In this document: positions 46,048 through 53,812 of the stretch, in pieces | Layout: each line of letters begins with the position of its first letter | Numbering within the stretch: the first letter of the stretch is position 1 | From: CF-46 sp042408445 | GTDB taxonomy: Bacteria > Chloroflexota > Limnocylindria > Limnocylindrales > CSP1-4 | Reading direction: 5' to 3' | DNA: 64,000 nt | Assembly: GCA_042408445.1 (NCBI GenBank) | Contig: JBHORC010000019.1 | Span: forward strand, 1-64,000 | The notes under the pieces: model-generated | Told to the model about the DNA's origin: nothing | The model's database searches: none | Seen by the model: the letters and a program-made list of their open reading frames with translations, nothing else | Made by a program: the position numbers and the translations under genes

Positions 46048-46176
46048 ATGAAGCGGGACACAGCCAGCCTCCTCGCCATCACGCTCCGGACGGGGCTCAT
46101 GGTGCTCGCCGCCCTGATCCTCATCCTGGTCCTCCTTCCGGCGGTGGTGGCCGCTCAGGCGGCTGTCCTCCGCTGA
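46048..46176 (+). CDS. Small single-span membrane protein (42 residues)
   Basis: A short reading frame coding a basic start (MKRDTASLLAITLRTG) followed by one long hydrophobic helix (LMVLAALILILVLLPAVVAA) and a two- to five-residue tail. No strong ribosome-binding site is visible. The clean membrane-helix composition and the strong terminator 109 bases downstream support it. Family unknown; divergent from dnaE2 and could be read from the same SOS-box region. Confidence 0.45.
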   Translation: MKRDTASLLAITLRTGLMVLAALILILVLLPAVVAAQAAVLR

Positions 46177-46284
46177 ACCAACAACCGTCCTGCGCCTGGG
46201 GGCCCGGGACGAATCGGGCGGCAAGCGATCGCGAGGATCGGACGCCGACCTGCTGCGAGCCTGGTGAGCGGGTTCGTGGCCAGG

Positions 46285-46325
46285 AGACCGCCGTCGTGCT
46301 GGGGCGCGACGGCGGTCTTCACGTT
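46285..46325 (+). terminator. Rho-independent-like terminator
   Basis: Perfect 12-base stem AGACCGCCGTCG (46285-46296) / ten-base loop / CGACGGCGGTCT (46307-46318), followed by TTCACGTTT. It would end the transcript of the small membrane protein gene before the lipoprotein gene. Confidence 0.7.
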
Positions 46326-46379
46326 TGCCGGCTCCATTCCGGGCGCCCCGGTTCCGGCCACCGCGACTACCATGCGAGC

Positions 46380-46931
46380 GTGACCGTGCTCCGCCGCCCG
46401 GCCGCCTCCTTCGTCGTCGCGATCACGGCAGCGCTGCTGACCCTGATCGTTGCCTGCTCCCCGACTGCCCCGACAGCGCCCGCCGGCACGACGTCTGCTC
46501 CCGGGTCCAGCGTGAACGCGGCAGAGCCCAGTCTCACGCCCGTTCCGGGCGGCCCGGGCGGTCCCGCCCGCAGCGCCGTCGCCAGTCACGCACCGAGGAC
46601 GACGACCGACGTCGAAGGCTTCGGAGCGATCGCCGACACCCTCCCGCCGTCCTTCCCGAAGCTGCCGGATGAGACCGAGAGCGAGGTCACCAGCGCGGCG
46701 AGCGGCGTGTTCGTCTCGAATCTGGATCCCGTCGCAGCCAGCAAGGTCATCGCGGCGGCCCTGCGGGCCCAGGGCTGGAAGGTGGATGTCAGCTCCCCGC
46801 TCGAGGACGGCAGCGTCGTCCTCGAGGCAACCGGCGCGCCCACCGGTTGCAGGACCGAGGTGCGCTTCACGCCAGCGTCTGGCAGCATCCTCATGTCGGT
46901 GCTGTACGGCGCGGCCTGTCCGTCCAGCTGA
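46380..46931 (+). CDS. Putative lipoprotein of unknown function
   Basis: 183 residues. The N-terminus is a lipoprotein signal (SFVVAITAALLTLIVACSP, with LIVAC as lipobox, Cys about residue 26). A ~50-residue Ala/Pro/Ser/Thr linker follows, then a domain of ~100 residues (ADTLPPSFPKLPDETESEV, AASKVIAAALRAQGWKVDVSS, TGCRTEVRFTPASGSILMSVLYG). The end has paired Cys (TGCR and AACPSS). Start is GTG 46380; a second GTG two codons on is equally possible. Not recognised. Confidence 0.7.
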   Translation: MTVLRRPAASFVVAITAALLTLIVACSPTAPTAPAGTTSAPGSSVNAAEPSLTPVPGGPGGPARSAVASHAPRTTTDVEGFGAIADTLPPSFPKLPDETESEVTSAASGVFVSNLDPVAASKVIAAALRAQGWKVDVSSPLEDGSVVLEATGAPTGCRTEVRFTPASGSILMSVLYGAACPSS

Positions 46932-46951
46932 TCGCACGGGAGACACGATCG

Positions 46952-47059
46952 GTGCATGCCAGAGCCCGCGATGTCGCGGGCGCGATCGTCCTCACGGCCG
47001 TTCTTGTCGCTGGTGTGGTCCTCCTCGTGCTCGGATCGGTGAACTCCGTCCCGCACTGA
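46952..47059 (+). CDS. Tiny single-span membrane protein (35 residues)
   Basis: GTG start with GGAG nine bases upstream. The product begins VHARARDVAG and is otherwise one hydrophobic helix (AIVLTAVLVAGVVLLVLGSV). It follows the lipoprotein stop by 20 bases. Too short for family assignment. The ribosome-binding site and helix make it plausible, not proven. Confidence 0.4.
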   Translation: MHARARDVAGAIVLTAVLVAGVVLLVLGSVNSVPH

Positions 47060-47211
47060 CGGCTCGACCCGCCTCGATCCGTCGCCGCCCCACCGGCGAT
47101 GCAAGGCTCCCGATACGGCATCACATCGGTGACGTCCCGGTAACAACTCCTGAACGGCCGTCGTCCATGGTTTCACGACCGGCTGCTCCCGGTCCGTTCA
47201 GGGGTGATGGC

Positions 47212-47325
47212 GTGCAGCACCGAACCACGCGCTCCAGTGACGATCTTCAGGCCCTTGCCTTCGTGGTGGCCCTCTTCGGTCTCCTCCTCGCTGTGACCGT
47301 GATGCTGGGAGCACCGATCGGGTGA
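47212..47325 (+). CDS. Tiny single-span membrane protein (37 residues)
   Basis: GTG start behind AGGGGTGA. The product has a polar start (VQHRTTRSSDDLQ) and one helix (ALAFVVALFGLLLAVTVML). An ATG at 47167 would add 15 residues but lacks a ribosome-binding site. Its stop overlaps the GTG of the next tiny gene (GTGA), the same coupling used by the larger genes, which argues that both are translated. Confidence 0.5.
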   Translation: MQHRTTRSSDDLQALAFVVALFGLLLAVTVMLGAPIG

Positions 47326-47477
47326 ACGACCCGCTGGCATCCGATCCCTGGCCCGACTCGGATTCGTCGCCGACCCGCGCGGGCATTCGGCTCCTGATGC
47401 TGGTGGTGATCCTCGTCGTCCTCCCGATGCTCCTGCTCGGGGCGTCGCTCGGCGGATCGGGCTGCGGCGGCGGCTGA
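47322..47477 (+). CDS. Tiny single-span membrane protein with Gly/Cys-rich end (51 residues)
   Basis: GTG start overlapping the previous stop. The polar first ~20 residues (VNDPLASDPWPDSDSSPTR) are acidic. One helix follows (LLMLVVILVVLPMLLLGASL) and the protein ends GGSGCGGG. It was not in any listed frame because of its length. The stop is only seven bases from the end of the opposed DUF6504 gene, so the two converge. Confidence 0.5.
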   Translation: MNDPLASDPWPDSDSSPTRAGIRLLMLVVILVVLPMLLLGASLGGSGCGGG

Positions 47478-47484
47478 GAGATCC

Positions 47485-47733
47485 TCAGTCGTACAGCCGC
47501 TCGAGGTGCCACGTGCCGGCGACGCGGTCGTGGTACACGAGCGCCAGCCAGCGCCGGCCGACCACCTTGCAGTAGTCCCGCTCGATCGGCTCCCGCCACC
47601 ACGACTCCGCGACGCGCCAGCTGTTGCAGACCTCGACCGGCTCGCGCTGGCCATTCCAGGCGATCGCGACGAGCCGTCCAGCCGGGTCCAGCTCGACGCC
47701 GATCTCCGGGTGCTCGCGGAGCAGCCGCGTCAC
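47485..47733 (-). CDS. DUF6504 family protein, mutasome-associated
   Basis: 82 residues rich in Trp and Arg: VELDPAGRLVAIAWNGQREPVEVC, then VAESWWREPIERDYCKVVG and the end HDRVAGTWHLERLYD. This pattern matches the small DUF6504 proteins found beside Y-family or DnaE2 polymerases in actinobacteria. It lies 58 bases after imuB on the same strand. Role unknown; the neighbourhood suggests a helper of translesion synthesis. Start GTG. Confidence 0.75.
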   Translation of the reverse strand: MTRLLREHPEIGVELDPAGRLVAIAWNGQREPVEVCNSWRVAESWWREPIERDYCKVVGRRWLALVYHDRVAGTWHLERLYD

Positions 47734-47791
47734 CGCTGTCTCCTGGCCGCGTCCGCCGCGCGCGGCCCCGGATCCCCGTCCCTCACGTCCG

Positions 47792-49039
47792 TCACGTCCG
47801 CCAGCTCCAGCGACGCTCCGGGAGCGGCGCCTCGGGATCGTTGATCGCGACGCGTCGAACGCGATCCTCCCCGAAGGTCAGCGCGAGACGGGCGAGCTGC
47901 CAGCCGAGCCGCGAGGTCCTGGCCGCCTGCGGCACGAACAGCGGGAGCTGCTGACCGACCGCCGGCTCGACCCCCGCGAGCTCCAGCGCGATCCGCTCCA
48001 CCGGAGCCGGCGGCGGGGTCCGCTCGAGACGGGCGAGGAGGAGCCGCTCGATCGCATCCGCGTCCGAGGTGGGCTCCGGAAAGCGCTGCTCGACGGCGAG
48101 CTCCGCTGGCGTTCCCGCGACGGCGAACGTGACGTCGAGGGTCAGCCCGAGATGAGCGCGCGCCGCTGCCATCCCGCGCGCCTCGATCTGGCTCGCCAGC
48201 GCGGCGGCCAGCCGATGGAGGACGAACCGGAGCGACTCCGTCTCCGCGACCGGCGGGTCGATCGGCAGGGCAAGCGCCAGGCGCTCGGGGGCACGTCGCG
48301 GGCGAAACGGCTCGAGCTCCTGACCGCGTGCCCGCGCGTGGAGCCGCTCGCCCTCGGCTCCGAACCGGGCCACGAGCGCGGACCGCGGCAGCTCGGCGAC
48401 CGCGCCGATCCGGCGGAGCCCGAACCGGGCAAGCCGCGCTCGGACGTCGGGATCCGATGTCAGGAGCGACGCGGGCAGTGGGGCGAGGAAGCGGGCATCG
48501 CCCTCCGGTTCGACGACACGGGCGACGGCGGGCTCGGCATGACCGGCCGCGACGGTAGCCGCGAAGCGGGTTCCGGCAATCCCCGGGCGAGGGGCTCCGG
48601 GCAGGGCACGGTGGCTGTCCACCGCGGCGAGCGCCTCGACGAGCCGCTCGACGAGCAAGGGCTCCGGCCCCCACAACCGGTCCAGCCCGTCGGCGTGGAC
48701 CTCGATCAGCCCGAAGGCCGGATCGGCCGGGTCCGTCGTGCCGGCGAGGCCGGGGCTGAACCGGGCGAGCGTCTCGAACGCCGTCTCGAGCGCAGCAGCG
48801 TCCTCCTCGGGCTCCGGATCGAGGAACGTCGCCTCAGGGGCGAGCCGGTGCGCGCTCGCGAGCGGGATCCCGCGTCGGACGCCGAGCGCCCGGGCCGCCG
48901 GATCGGCGTCGATCACCGTCCCGTCCGTCCACGGCTGGCCGCCCAGGATCACCGGCCGGTCCGTCGGGAACGAGTCGGAGTGGCGGGCGCGAGCGAGCCG
49001 GATCGGGAGATGCGGCCAGTAGAGGTGGAGGAGTCGCAT
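47792..49039 (-). CDS. imuB: Y-family polymerase-like protein ImuB (catalytically inactive type)
   Basis: Bridges the beta clamp to ImuA and DnaE2 in the mutasome. The 415 residues begin LLHLYWPHLPIRLAR, where active Y-family enzymes have a catalytic Asp in the first strand. The Asp is missing here, as in known ImuB. VHADGLDRLWGPEPLL is the palm-domain equivalent of the SxDE region, with no catalytic pair. LRRIGAVAELPRSALVARFG is the helix-hairpin-helix. QQLPLF near the C-terminus resembles a beta-clamp-binding motif (QLxLF). It starts inside the last 206 bases of the imuA frame. Confidence 0.9.
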   Translation of the reverse strand: MRLLHLYWPHLPIRLARARHSDSFPTDRPVILGGQPWTDGTVIDADPAARALGVRRGIPLASAHRLAPEATFLDPEPEEDAAALETAFETLARFSPGLAGTTDPADPAFGLIEVHADGLDRLWGPEPLLVERLVEALAAVDSHRALPGAPRPGIAGTRFAATVAAGHAEPAVARVVEPEGDARFLAPLPASLLTSDPDVRARLARFGLRRIGAVAELPRSALVARFGAEGERLHARARGQELEPFRPRRAPERLALALPIDPPVAETESLRFVLHRLAAALASQIEARGMAAARAHLGLTLDVTFAVAGTPAELAVEQRFPEPTSDADAIERLLLARLERTPPPAPVERIALELAGVEPAVGQQLPLFVPQAARTSRLGWQLARLALTFGEDRVRRVAINDPEAPLPERRWSWRT

Positions 49040-49955
49040 GGGTGGAGGTCCGTGGGTCGCGGGTGCCGATGGGGGCGGCAAGGCTCGGGGTGGCGAGGGA
49101 TTCGGTCGCCTCCTCGTGAAGGAGGTCCGGGCGACGGAGGCAACGATCCCGTTCGCCGCCCTCCGCGTAGAGGATCCGGAGCTCCGCCCGTCTGCCCGGC
49201 GGTCCGTAGCGGGTCCGGGCGACGAGCGCCTCCGTTCGCTGGCCGACGACATCGCGGCCGAGCCGGATCCAGCTCCGACGCTGGAGCTCGAGCCGGAGGC
49301 CGGTCGATTCGGCGACCGCGGTCGCGAGACCGGCGACCAATCCGGGAGGCTCCAGCGCGACGAGGAGCGTCTCCGCGCGGCGGGCGAGCGCCGCGAGACG
49401 ACGGAGCCGATCCGCCACGTTCGCCGGCGTCGTGCCGGCGTTCGGCCGTGGCGGCAGGTCGATCACGAGGACGTCCACGGAGCGGGCGGCGAGGAGCATC
49501 CCCGCGATCGACAGTCCTTCGTCGAGCGACGCCGGCGTCAGCACGATCAGCCAATCGAGCGCGACGCCGCGAGCGGCCGCCTCGACCGGATCCAGTGCCT
49601 GGGCAACGTCCAGCCAGGCGACGATCGCGCCGTCTGCCTGTGCCTCCGCGACGAGCCGGAGGGCGAGAGTCGTCGCGCCGGAGCTCGGCGCGCCGCGGAG
49701 GGCGACGCTCGCGCTGCGCGGCAGGCCGCCGGGTCCGACGATGGCGTCCAGCGCCGGAAAGCCGGTCCGGACGACCCGCTCGACGCCGGTTCGCGGTTCG
49801 CCCGCCGGAGAGGGAGCGAGCTCGGGTGGGTCGTCCGGCGGCTCCACCGGAAGGGGCACCGTCGCGAGCGCACCGACGACCCGCGGAGCTGCCGCACCCC
49901 ACCGCGTCTGGAGGGACGCCAGAGCCGCCGACACGTCCGGGGAGAGGCTCGCCAT
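48834..49955 (-). CDS. imuA: ImuA, RecA-like mutasome accessory protein
   Basis: RecA/SulA-like protein that pairs with ImuB and DnaE2. The 373-residue frame shows TGFPALDAIVGPGGLPRSASVALRGAPSSGATTLALR. The P-loop lacks its usual Lys-Thr pair (GAPSSGATT), so ATP binding may be weak or lost. VDVLVIDLPP resembles Walker B. The last ~70 residues are Pro/Arg/Asp-rich, overlap imuB in another frame, and may be dispensable. The SOS-box promoter sits just upstream. Confidence 0.85.
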   Translation of the reverse strand: MASLSPDVSAALASLQTRWGAAAPRVVGALATVPLPVEPPDDPPELAPSPAGEPRTGVERVVRTGFPALDAIVGPGGLPRSASVALRGAPSSGATTLALRLVAEAQADGAIVAWLDVAQALDPVEAAARGVALDWLIVLTPASLDEGLSIAGMLLAARSVDVLVIDLPPRPNAGTTPANVADRLRRLAALARRAETLLVALEPPGLVAGLATAVAESTGLRLELQRRSWIRLGRDVVGQRTEALVARTRYGPPGRRAELRILYAEGGERDRCLRRPDLLHEEATESLATPSLAAPIGTRDPRTSTHATPPPLLAASPDPARSRPPLRLVPDGPAGDPGRPAVDGRDGDRRRSGGPGARRPTRDPARERAPARP

Positions 49956-49964
49956 CGGACGGCC

Positions 49965-49993
49965 AGACTAGAACATCTGTTCGATCTCGTCAA
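49965..49993 (-). promoter_or_regulatory. LexA-controlled promoter of imuA-imuB
   Basis: On the minus strand TTGACG (-35, 49988-49993), 17-base spacer, TAGTCT (-10, 49965-49970). GAACAGATGTTC (49971-49982) fills the promoter-proximal spacer, a perfect GAAC-N4-GTTC SOS box. The geometry is the same as at dnaE2. Confidence 0.85.
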
Positions 49994-50070
49994 TGAAATC
50001 GGCGGCCGGCGCGGCCGCGAACACCCGCCGCTCGTCACCGCTTCGTCACCGCGGCGGCGTACGGTCGGCC

Positions 50071-50913
50071 ATGATGCTCACGATGCAGCCGCCGCCCCTC
50101 CCCGATCGGCCCGTTCTGGTCGTCGACGACGACGCGAAGATCGTCCGGCTCGTCCGGACCTACCTGGAGCGCGAGGGCTACCGGGTCGTCACCGCCGCCG
50201 ACGGTCCGGCCGCGCTCGCCGCGATCGAGGAGCATGAGCCCGCGCTCGTCGTCCTCGACCTGATGCTTCCCGAGCTCGACGGCCGCGCCGTGATCCGGGC
50301 GGTCCGTCGCGACGAGGCCGTCGCCGCCACGCCGATTCTCGTCCTGTCGGCGCGCGGGACGACGGTTGATCGGATCGCCGGGCTCGAGGATGGTGCGGAC
50401 GACTACCTGCCGAAGCCGTTCTCGCCCGCCGAGCTCGTCGTCCGGGTCAAGGCGATCCTCCGCCGGGCAACGCCTCCCCCGATGGCACGAGACGCATCAC
50501 CGCTCGGCGGTGACGCGGCGGCCACGCCCACGCGCGGCGCCATCCAGCACAACGACCTCGTCCTGGACGCTGCCCGGCACGACGTCACCGTCGGCGGATC
50601 GCGGGTCCAGCTCACGCACGTCGAGTTCCGCCTGCTCCAGACCCTGCTCGAAGCCGACGGGCGCGTGCTGAGTCGCGATCAGCTGCTGGACGCCGTCTGG
50701 GGTGCCGACGAGGCGGAGGTGCTCGACCGGACGATCGACGTCCACATCCGGCGGCTGCGCGACAAGCTCGGCGACGACCCGGACGCGCCGAGGTATGTCG
50801 CCACCGTGCGCGGCGCCGGCTACCGGTCGGCGCCGATCACCGAGGGCGGGTCGAACGAGACACGGCCCGCCGCCGCGGGCGGGGTCGCCACCCCGCAGGC
50901 GAGGCGGACGTGA
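50071..50913 (+). CDS. Two-component response regulator, OmpR/PhoB type
   Basis: DNA-binding transcription factor. The 280-residue protein has a receiver domain (VLVVDDDAKIVRLVRTYLER; phospho-acceptor in VVLDLMLPELDG; conserved Lys in YLPKPFSP), a ~30-residue Ala/Pro linker, and a winged-helix output domain (LTHVEFRLLQTLL, LLDAVWG, DVHIRRLRDKLG, VRGAGYR). ATG at 50071; ATGs at 50074 and 50083 are alternatives. It overlaps the kinase start (GTGA) and is divergent from imuA. Signal unknown. Confidence 0.94.
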   Translation: MMLTMQPPPLPDRPVLVVDDDAKIVRLVRTYLEREGYRVVTAADGPAALAAIEEHEPALVVLDLMLPELDGRAVIRAVRRDEAVAATPILVLSARGTTVDRIAGLEDGADDYLPKPFSPAELVVRVKAILRRATPPPMARDASPLGGDAAATPTRGAIQHNDLVLDAARHDVTVGGSRVQLTHVEFRLLQTLLEADGRVLSRDQLLDAVWGADEAEVLDRTIDVHIRRLRDKLGDDPDAPRYVATVRGAGYRSAPITEGGSNETRPAAAGGVATPQARRT

Positions 50914-51983
50914 GCCACCTGCGCCAGCGCGGGATCGCCACCCGCATCGCCCTCGCCGCGCTGCTCGCCGCGGGCGTCGGCCTCGTGATCCTCGCGCTCG
51001 GCGTGCTCGTCGTCGGCGGTCAGGTGTTCACGGACCTGATGATGAAGGCGGGCGACTCCGCCGCCCATGCCCGGGCGATGTACGACGCCTCGGTGACGAC
51101 CGTCGTCATCGCCGCCGTCGTCGTCGCCGCGCTGGCGAGCGTGGGACTCGCCGCCTTCCTCGGCCGGATGCTCGCGAAGCCGCTGCGCGATGTCGGCGCG
51201 GCCGCTCGCCGGATCGCCGACGGCGACTACGCCGCCCGCGTCCCCCGCGAGGGACCCGAGGAGATCGCCAGCCTCGCGGACTCGTTCAATCAGATGGCGA
51301 TGAGCCTCGAGGAGCAGGAGCGGATGCGGCGCGACTTCATCGCGAATGCCGCCCACGAGCTGCGGACGCCGCTGACGAACCTGCAGGGCTACCTGGAGGC
51401 GCTGCGGGACGGCGTCATCACTGGCGATCGATCGACGTTCGAATCGCTGCACGAGGAGGTCGATCGGCTCGTCCGGCTCTCCCGCTCGCTCGACGCGCTC
51501 GCCGAAGGTGATGCCGCGATCACCGCACCGGCCCTCGAGCCGGTCGATCTCGCGGCCGCGATCCGATCGGCGGTCGATCTCGCCCAGCCGGCCTTCGATC
51601 GGGCCGGGCTCCGTCTCGACGTCGTCGTCCCCGCGAGCCTGCCGGCTCGCGCGAACCCGGACCACCTCGCCCAGGTCCTCGCGAACCTTCTCTCGAATGC
51701 CGTCCGGTACACGCCGAGCGGCGGCACGGTCACGATCCGCGGCGAGCGCCACCCGGCGGACCTCCTCGTGTCGATTGCGAACACCTCGGAGCCGATCCCC
51801 GACGCCGACCTTGCCCGCGTGTTCGAGCGGTTCTATCGGGTCGAGAAGTCGCGCGACCGCGCCCGAGGCGGTGCCGGGATCGGCCTGGCGATCGTCAAGC
51901 AGCTCGTCGAGGCCGGCGGCGGCTCGGTCGGCGCGGATTCGGCGGACGGCCAGACCCGGTTCTGGTTCCGGCTCCCCGCCTGA
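50910..51983 (+). CDS. Sensor histidine kinase
   Basis: Partner of the preceding regulator. 357 residues: membrane helix 1 (~13-37), a short ~30-residue outside loop, helix 2 (~62-86), a HAMP domain (LGRMLAKPLRDVGAAARRIADGDYAAR), the H-box NAAHELRTPLTNL (His about 150), N-box ANLLSNAVRYTPSGG, F-box VFERFYRVEKSRDRARGG and G-box GIGLAIVKQLVEAGGG. The tiny sensor loop suggests that it senses the membrane or a partner protein rather than a bulky ligand. Confidence 0.94.
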   Translation: MSHLRQRGIATRIALAALLAAGVGLVILALGVLVVGGQVFTDLMMKAGDSAAHARAMYDASVTTVVIAAVVVAALASVGLAAFLGRMLAKPLRDVGAAARRIADGDYAARVPREGPEEIASLADSFNQMAMSLEEQERMRRDFIANAAHELRTPLTNLQGYLEALRDGVITGDRSTFESLHEEVDRLVRLSRSLDALAEGDAAITAPALEPVDLAAAIRSAVDLAQPAFDRAGLRLDVVVPASLPARANPDHLAQVLANLLSNAVRYTPSGGTVTIRGERHPADLLVSIANTSEPIPDADLARVFERFYRVEKSRDRARGGAGIGLAIVKQLVEAGGGSVGADSADGQTRFWFRLPA

Positions 51984-52018
51984 CCGTCGGGCGCCAGCGC
52001 GCACGTCCCCTCAAGCCC

Positions 52019-52921
52019 TCAGGGGAGCGCCACCGCGATCAGCCCCGCGGCGATCCCGCCGAGGCCCACCCACTGGCTCCGCTGCAGGCGCTCGCCCCAG
52101 AGCGCGACCGCGACCACGACGCTGACGACCGGCCCGAAGGAGCTGGCGAGACCGACGATCCACGTCGGCGCCTGTTCGAGCCCGATCGCGAACGCGACGA
52201 AGCCGGCAATGTCGAGCAGGCCGCCGACGATCGCCGCCGCGACCGCGACGCGGCGGGAGATCGGCCGCCGGTCCACGGCAGGCGCAAGCAGCGGCCCGGC
52301 AGCGGACGCATGCGAGCCGAGCACGGCGCCGAGGATCACCCAGATCGTCGCGGCGTTCGCGAGCCGCGAGGCGAGGAGGACCGGCAGCCAGCCGGCGCTC
52401 CGGATCGGGCCGGACAGGCCGATCGTGAGAATCGCGAAGCAGGCCATCGCGATGAGCGACAGGACCACGCCACGGCCGACGAGCCGCGTCCCGCGCAACC
52501 CACCCTCCGAGATGAGCCCGGTCAGCACGACCCCGCCGGTCGCGAGCGCGGCGCCCGCGGCCTGGAGCGGCGTCAGCGTCTCGCCGCGGAGGAGGACCGC
52601 GAGCAGCACCGTCACGCCGCCGTACGCGGCGACAACCGGACTGACCACCGAGACCGGTCCGATCCGGAGCGCCGTGAAGAACGACAGGTACGCACCCGCG
52701 GCGACGATCCCGTTGACCGCCGAGGACCAGGTATCGCCCGGCTGCGCCGGCAGGCCTGTGGACCGGATCATGCACAGGACGACGATCGCGATGATGCTCG
52801 TCAGCTGGACGACCGCCGCCACGCGGAGGCTGCCCAGGCGGCGCCCGGCGAACGCGGCGGAGACGTCGACGGAGCCCCAGCAGGCGGCGGCGATGAGCCC
52901 GAGGGTGAGTCCGATCGACAT
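52019..52921 (-). CDS. EamA/DMT family transporter
   Basis: Ten hydrophobic helices across 300 residues in two EamA repeats. The first begins GLTLGLIAAACWGSVDVSAAFAGRRLG and the second LVGRGVVLSLIAMACFAILTIG. Each ends in a helix pair with a Glu/Pro turn (ALRIGPVSVVSPVVA; GLEQAPTWIVGLASSFGPVV). Substrates in this family are small metabolites or amino acids and cannot be read here. Stands alone on the minus strand, convergent with the sensor kinase gene. Confidence 0.88.
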   Translation of the reverse strand: MSIGLTLGLIAAACWGSVDVSAAFAGRRLGSLRVAAVVQLTSIIAIVVLCMIRSTGLPAQPGDTWSSAVNGIVAAGAYLSFFTALRIGPVSVVSPVVAAYGGVTVLLAVLLRGETLTPLQAAGAALATGGVVLTGLISEGGLRGTRLVGRGVVLSLIAMACFAILTIGLSGPIRSAGWLPVLLASRLANAATIWVILGAVLGSHASAAGPLLAPAVDRRPISRRVAVAAAIVGGLLDIAGFVAFAIGLEQAPTWIVGLASSFGPVVSVVVAVALWGERLQRSQWVGLGGIAAGLIAVALP

Positions 52922-52965
52922 CCGCGGGAGGGTAACGGGCGGCCGGAGGCCGCGAGACCCCGTGC

Positions 52966-52971
52966 TACACT
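52966..52971 (+). promoter_or_regulatory. Candidate extended -10 of tRNA-Ala(CGC)
   Basis: TGCTACACT contains TG-N-TACACT, an extended -10. The other tRNA-Ala has TGCTATCGT at a nearly similar place. No good -35 is seen. About 50 bases lie between it and the mature 5' end. Confidence 0.4.
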
Positions 52972-53022
52972 TCGGGACCCGTCGGCCAGGATCAGCCGCT
53001 GCGCGGCTGGGGCGATCGGCGT

Positions 53023-53098
53023 GGGGATGTAGCTCAGCTGGGAGAGCACCGCGTTCGCATCGCGGGGGTCAGGGGTTCGAGTCCCCTCATCTCCACCA
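53023..53098 (+). tRNA. tRNA-Ala, anticodon CGC
   Basis: 76 bases with encoded CCA. Acceptor GGGGATG pairs with CATCTCC (one G-U pair). The D arm has GCTC/GAGC, the anticodon stem CCGCG/CGCGG encloses TTCGCAT with anticodon CGC (reads GCG), and the T arm is AGGGG/CCCCT with TTCGAGT. The GCG codon is frequent in this genome, so this isoacceptor makes sense. Confidence 0.96.
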
Positions 53099-53247
53099 CC
53101 TTCCCGATCGGCGATGTGAGCGCCGCGGCTGGCCCGCTGCCCGCCCGTTGAGCCGCTCTCCGCGATCGGGGTTCTGCAACGGAATCTCAATCGCCGCCTG
53201 TCCGCGGCACGAGCGTCGGGATTCGGCGTCGCCCGACCATCGGGCCC

Positions 53248-53772
53248 GTGGGTGCTTCAGACCTCGGATTGCTCGTGCTCCGGTTCGCGGTCGGCCTGAC
53301 CTTTGCCGCGCACGGCGCCCAGAAGGCGTTCGGCTGGTGGGGCGGTCCGGGCTGGGTCGGCTGGCAGAACGCGCTCGGCCGGATGGGCTTCCGGCCGACC
53401 GGCCTGTTCGGCGTCCTCTCGGTCGGCGCCGAGATCGTCGGCGGCTCCTTTCTCGCGCTCGGGATCCTGACGCCGCTCGCCACCGCCATCCTGCTCGCCC
53501 AGTCCGTCGTGATCATCGCGAAGGTCCACGCCCCGAACGGCTTCTGGAACAAGGCATCCGGCATCGAGTTTCCCCTCGCCCTGGCGACGGGGGCGCTCGC
53601 GATCGGCCTGACCGGGCCTGGATTGTTGAGCTTCGACGCAGTGAACGGCATCACGCCGTCGGACACGGTCCGGATCGTCCTCGCTCTGGCGGGGATCATC
53701 GCCGGAGCCCTCGCGCTGGCCGTGCCGTCCACGAGCCCGAGCGGATCCAACGACAAGGCTCACGCCCGCTGA
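53248..53772 (+). CDS. DoxX family membrane protein
   Basis: 174 residues, four helices. The DoxX start LRFAVGLTFAAHGAQKAFGWWGGPG is diagnostic, and the second half has GAEIVGGSFLALGILTPLATAILL. Family members are linked with thiosulfate oxidation, oxidative-stress complexes or unknown redox roles. GTG start at 53248. The last residues are a polar tail after helix 4. Confidence 0.9.
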   Translation: MGASDLGLLVLRFAVGLTFAAHGAQKAFGWWGGPGWVGWQNALGRMGFRPTGLFGVLSVGAEIVGGSFLALGILTPLATAILLAQSVVIIAKVHAPNGFWNKASGIEFPLALATGALAIGLTGPGLLSFDAVNGITPSDTVRIVLALAGIIAGALALAVPSTSPSGSNDKAHAR

Positions 53773-53812
53773 CGAGGCGCCGACCGGCGGCGCGCGCGAC
53801 GACAATGTCGAG

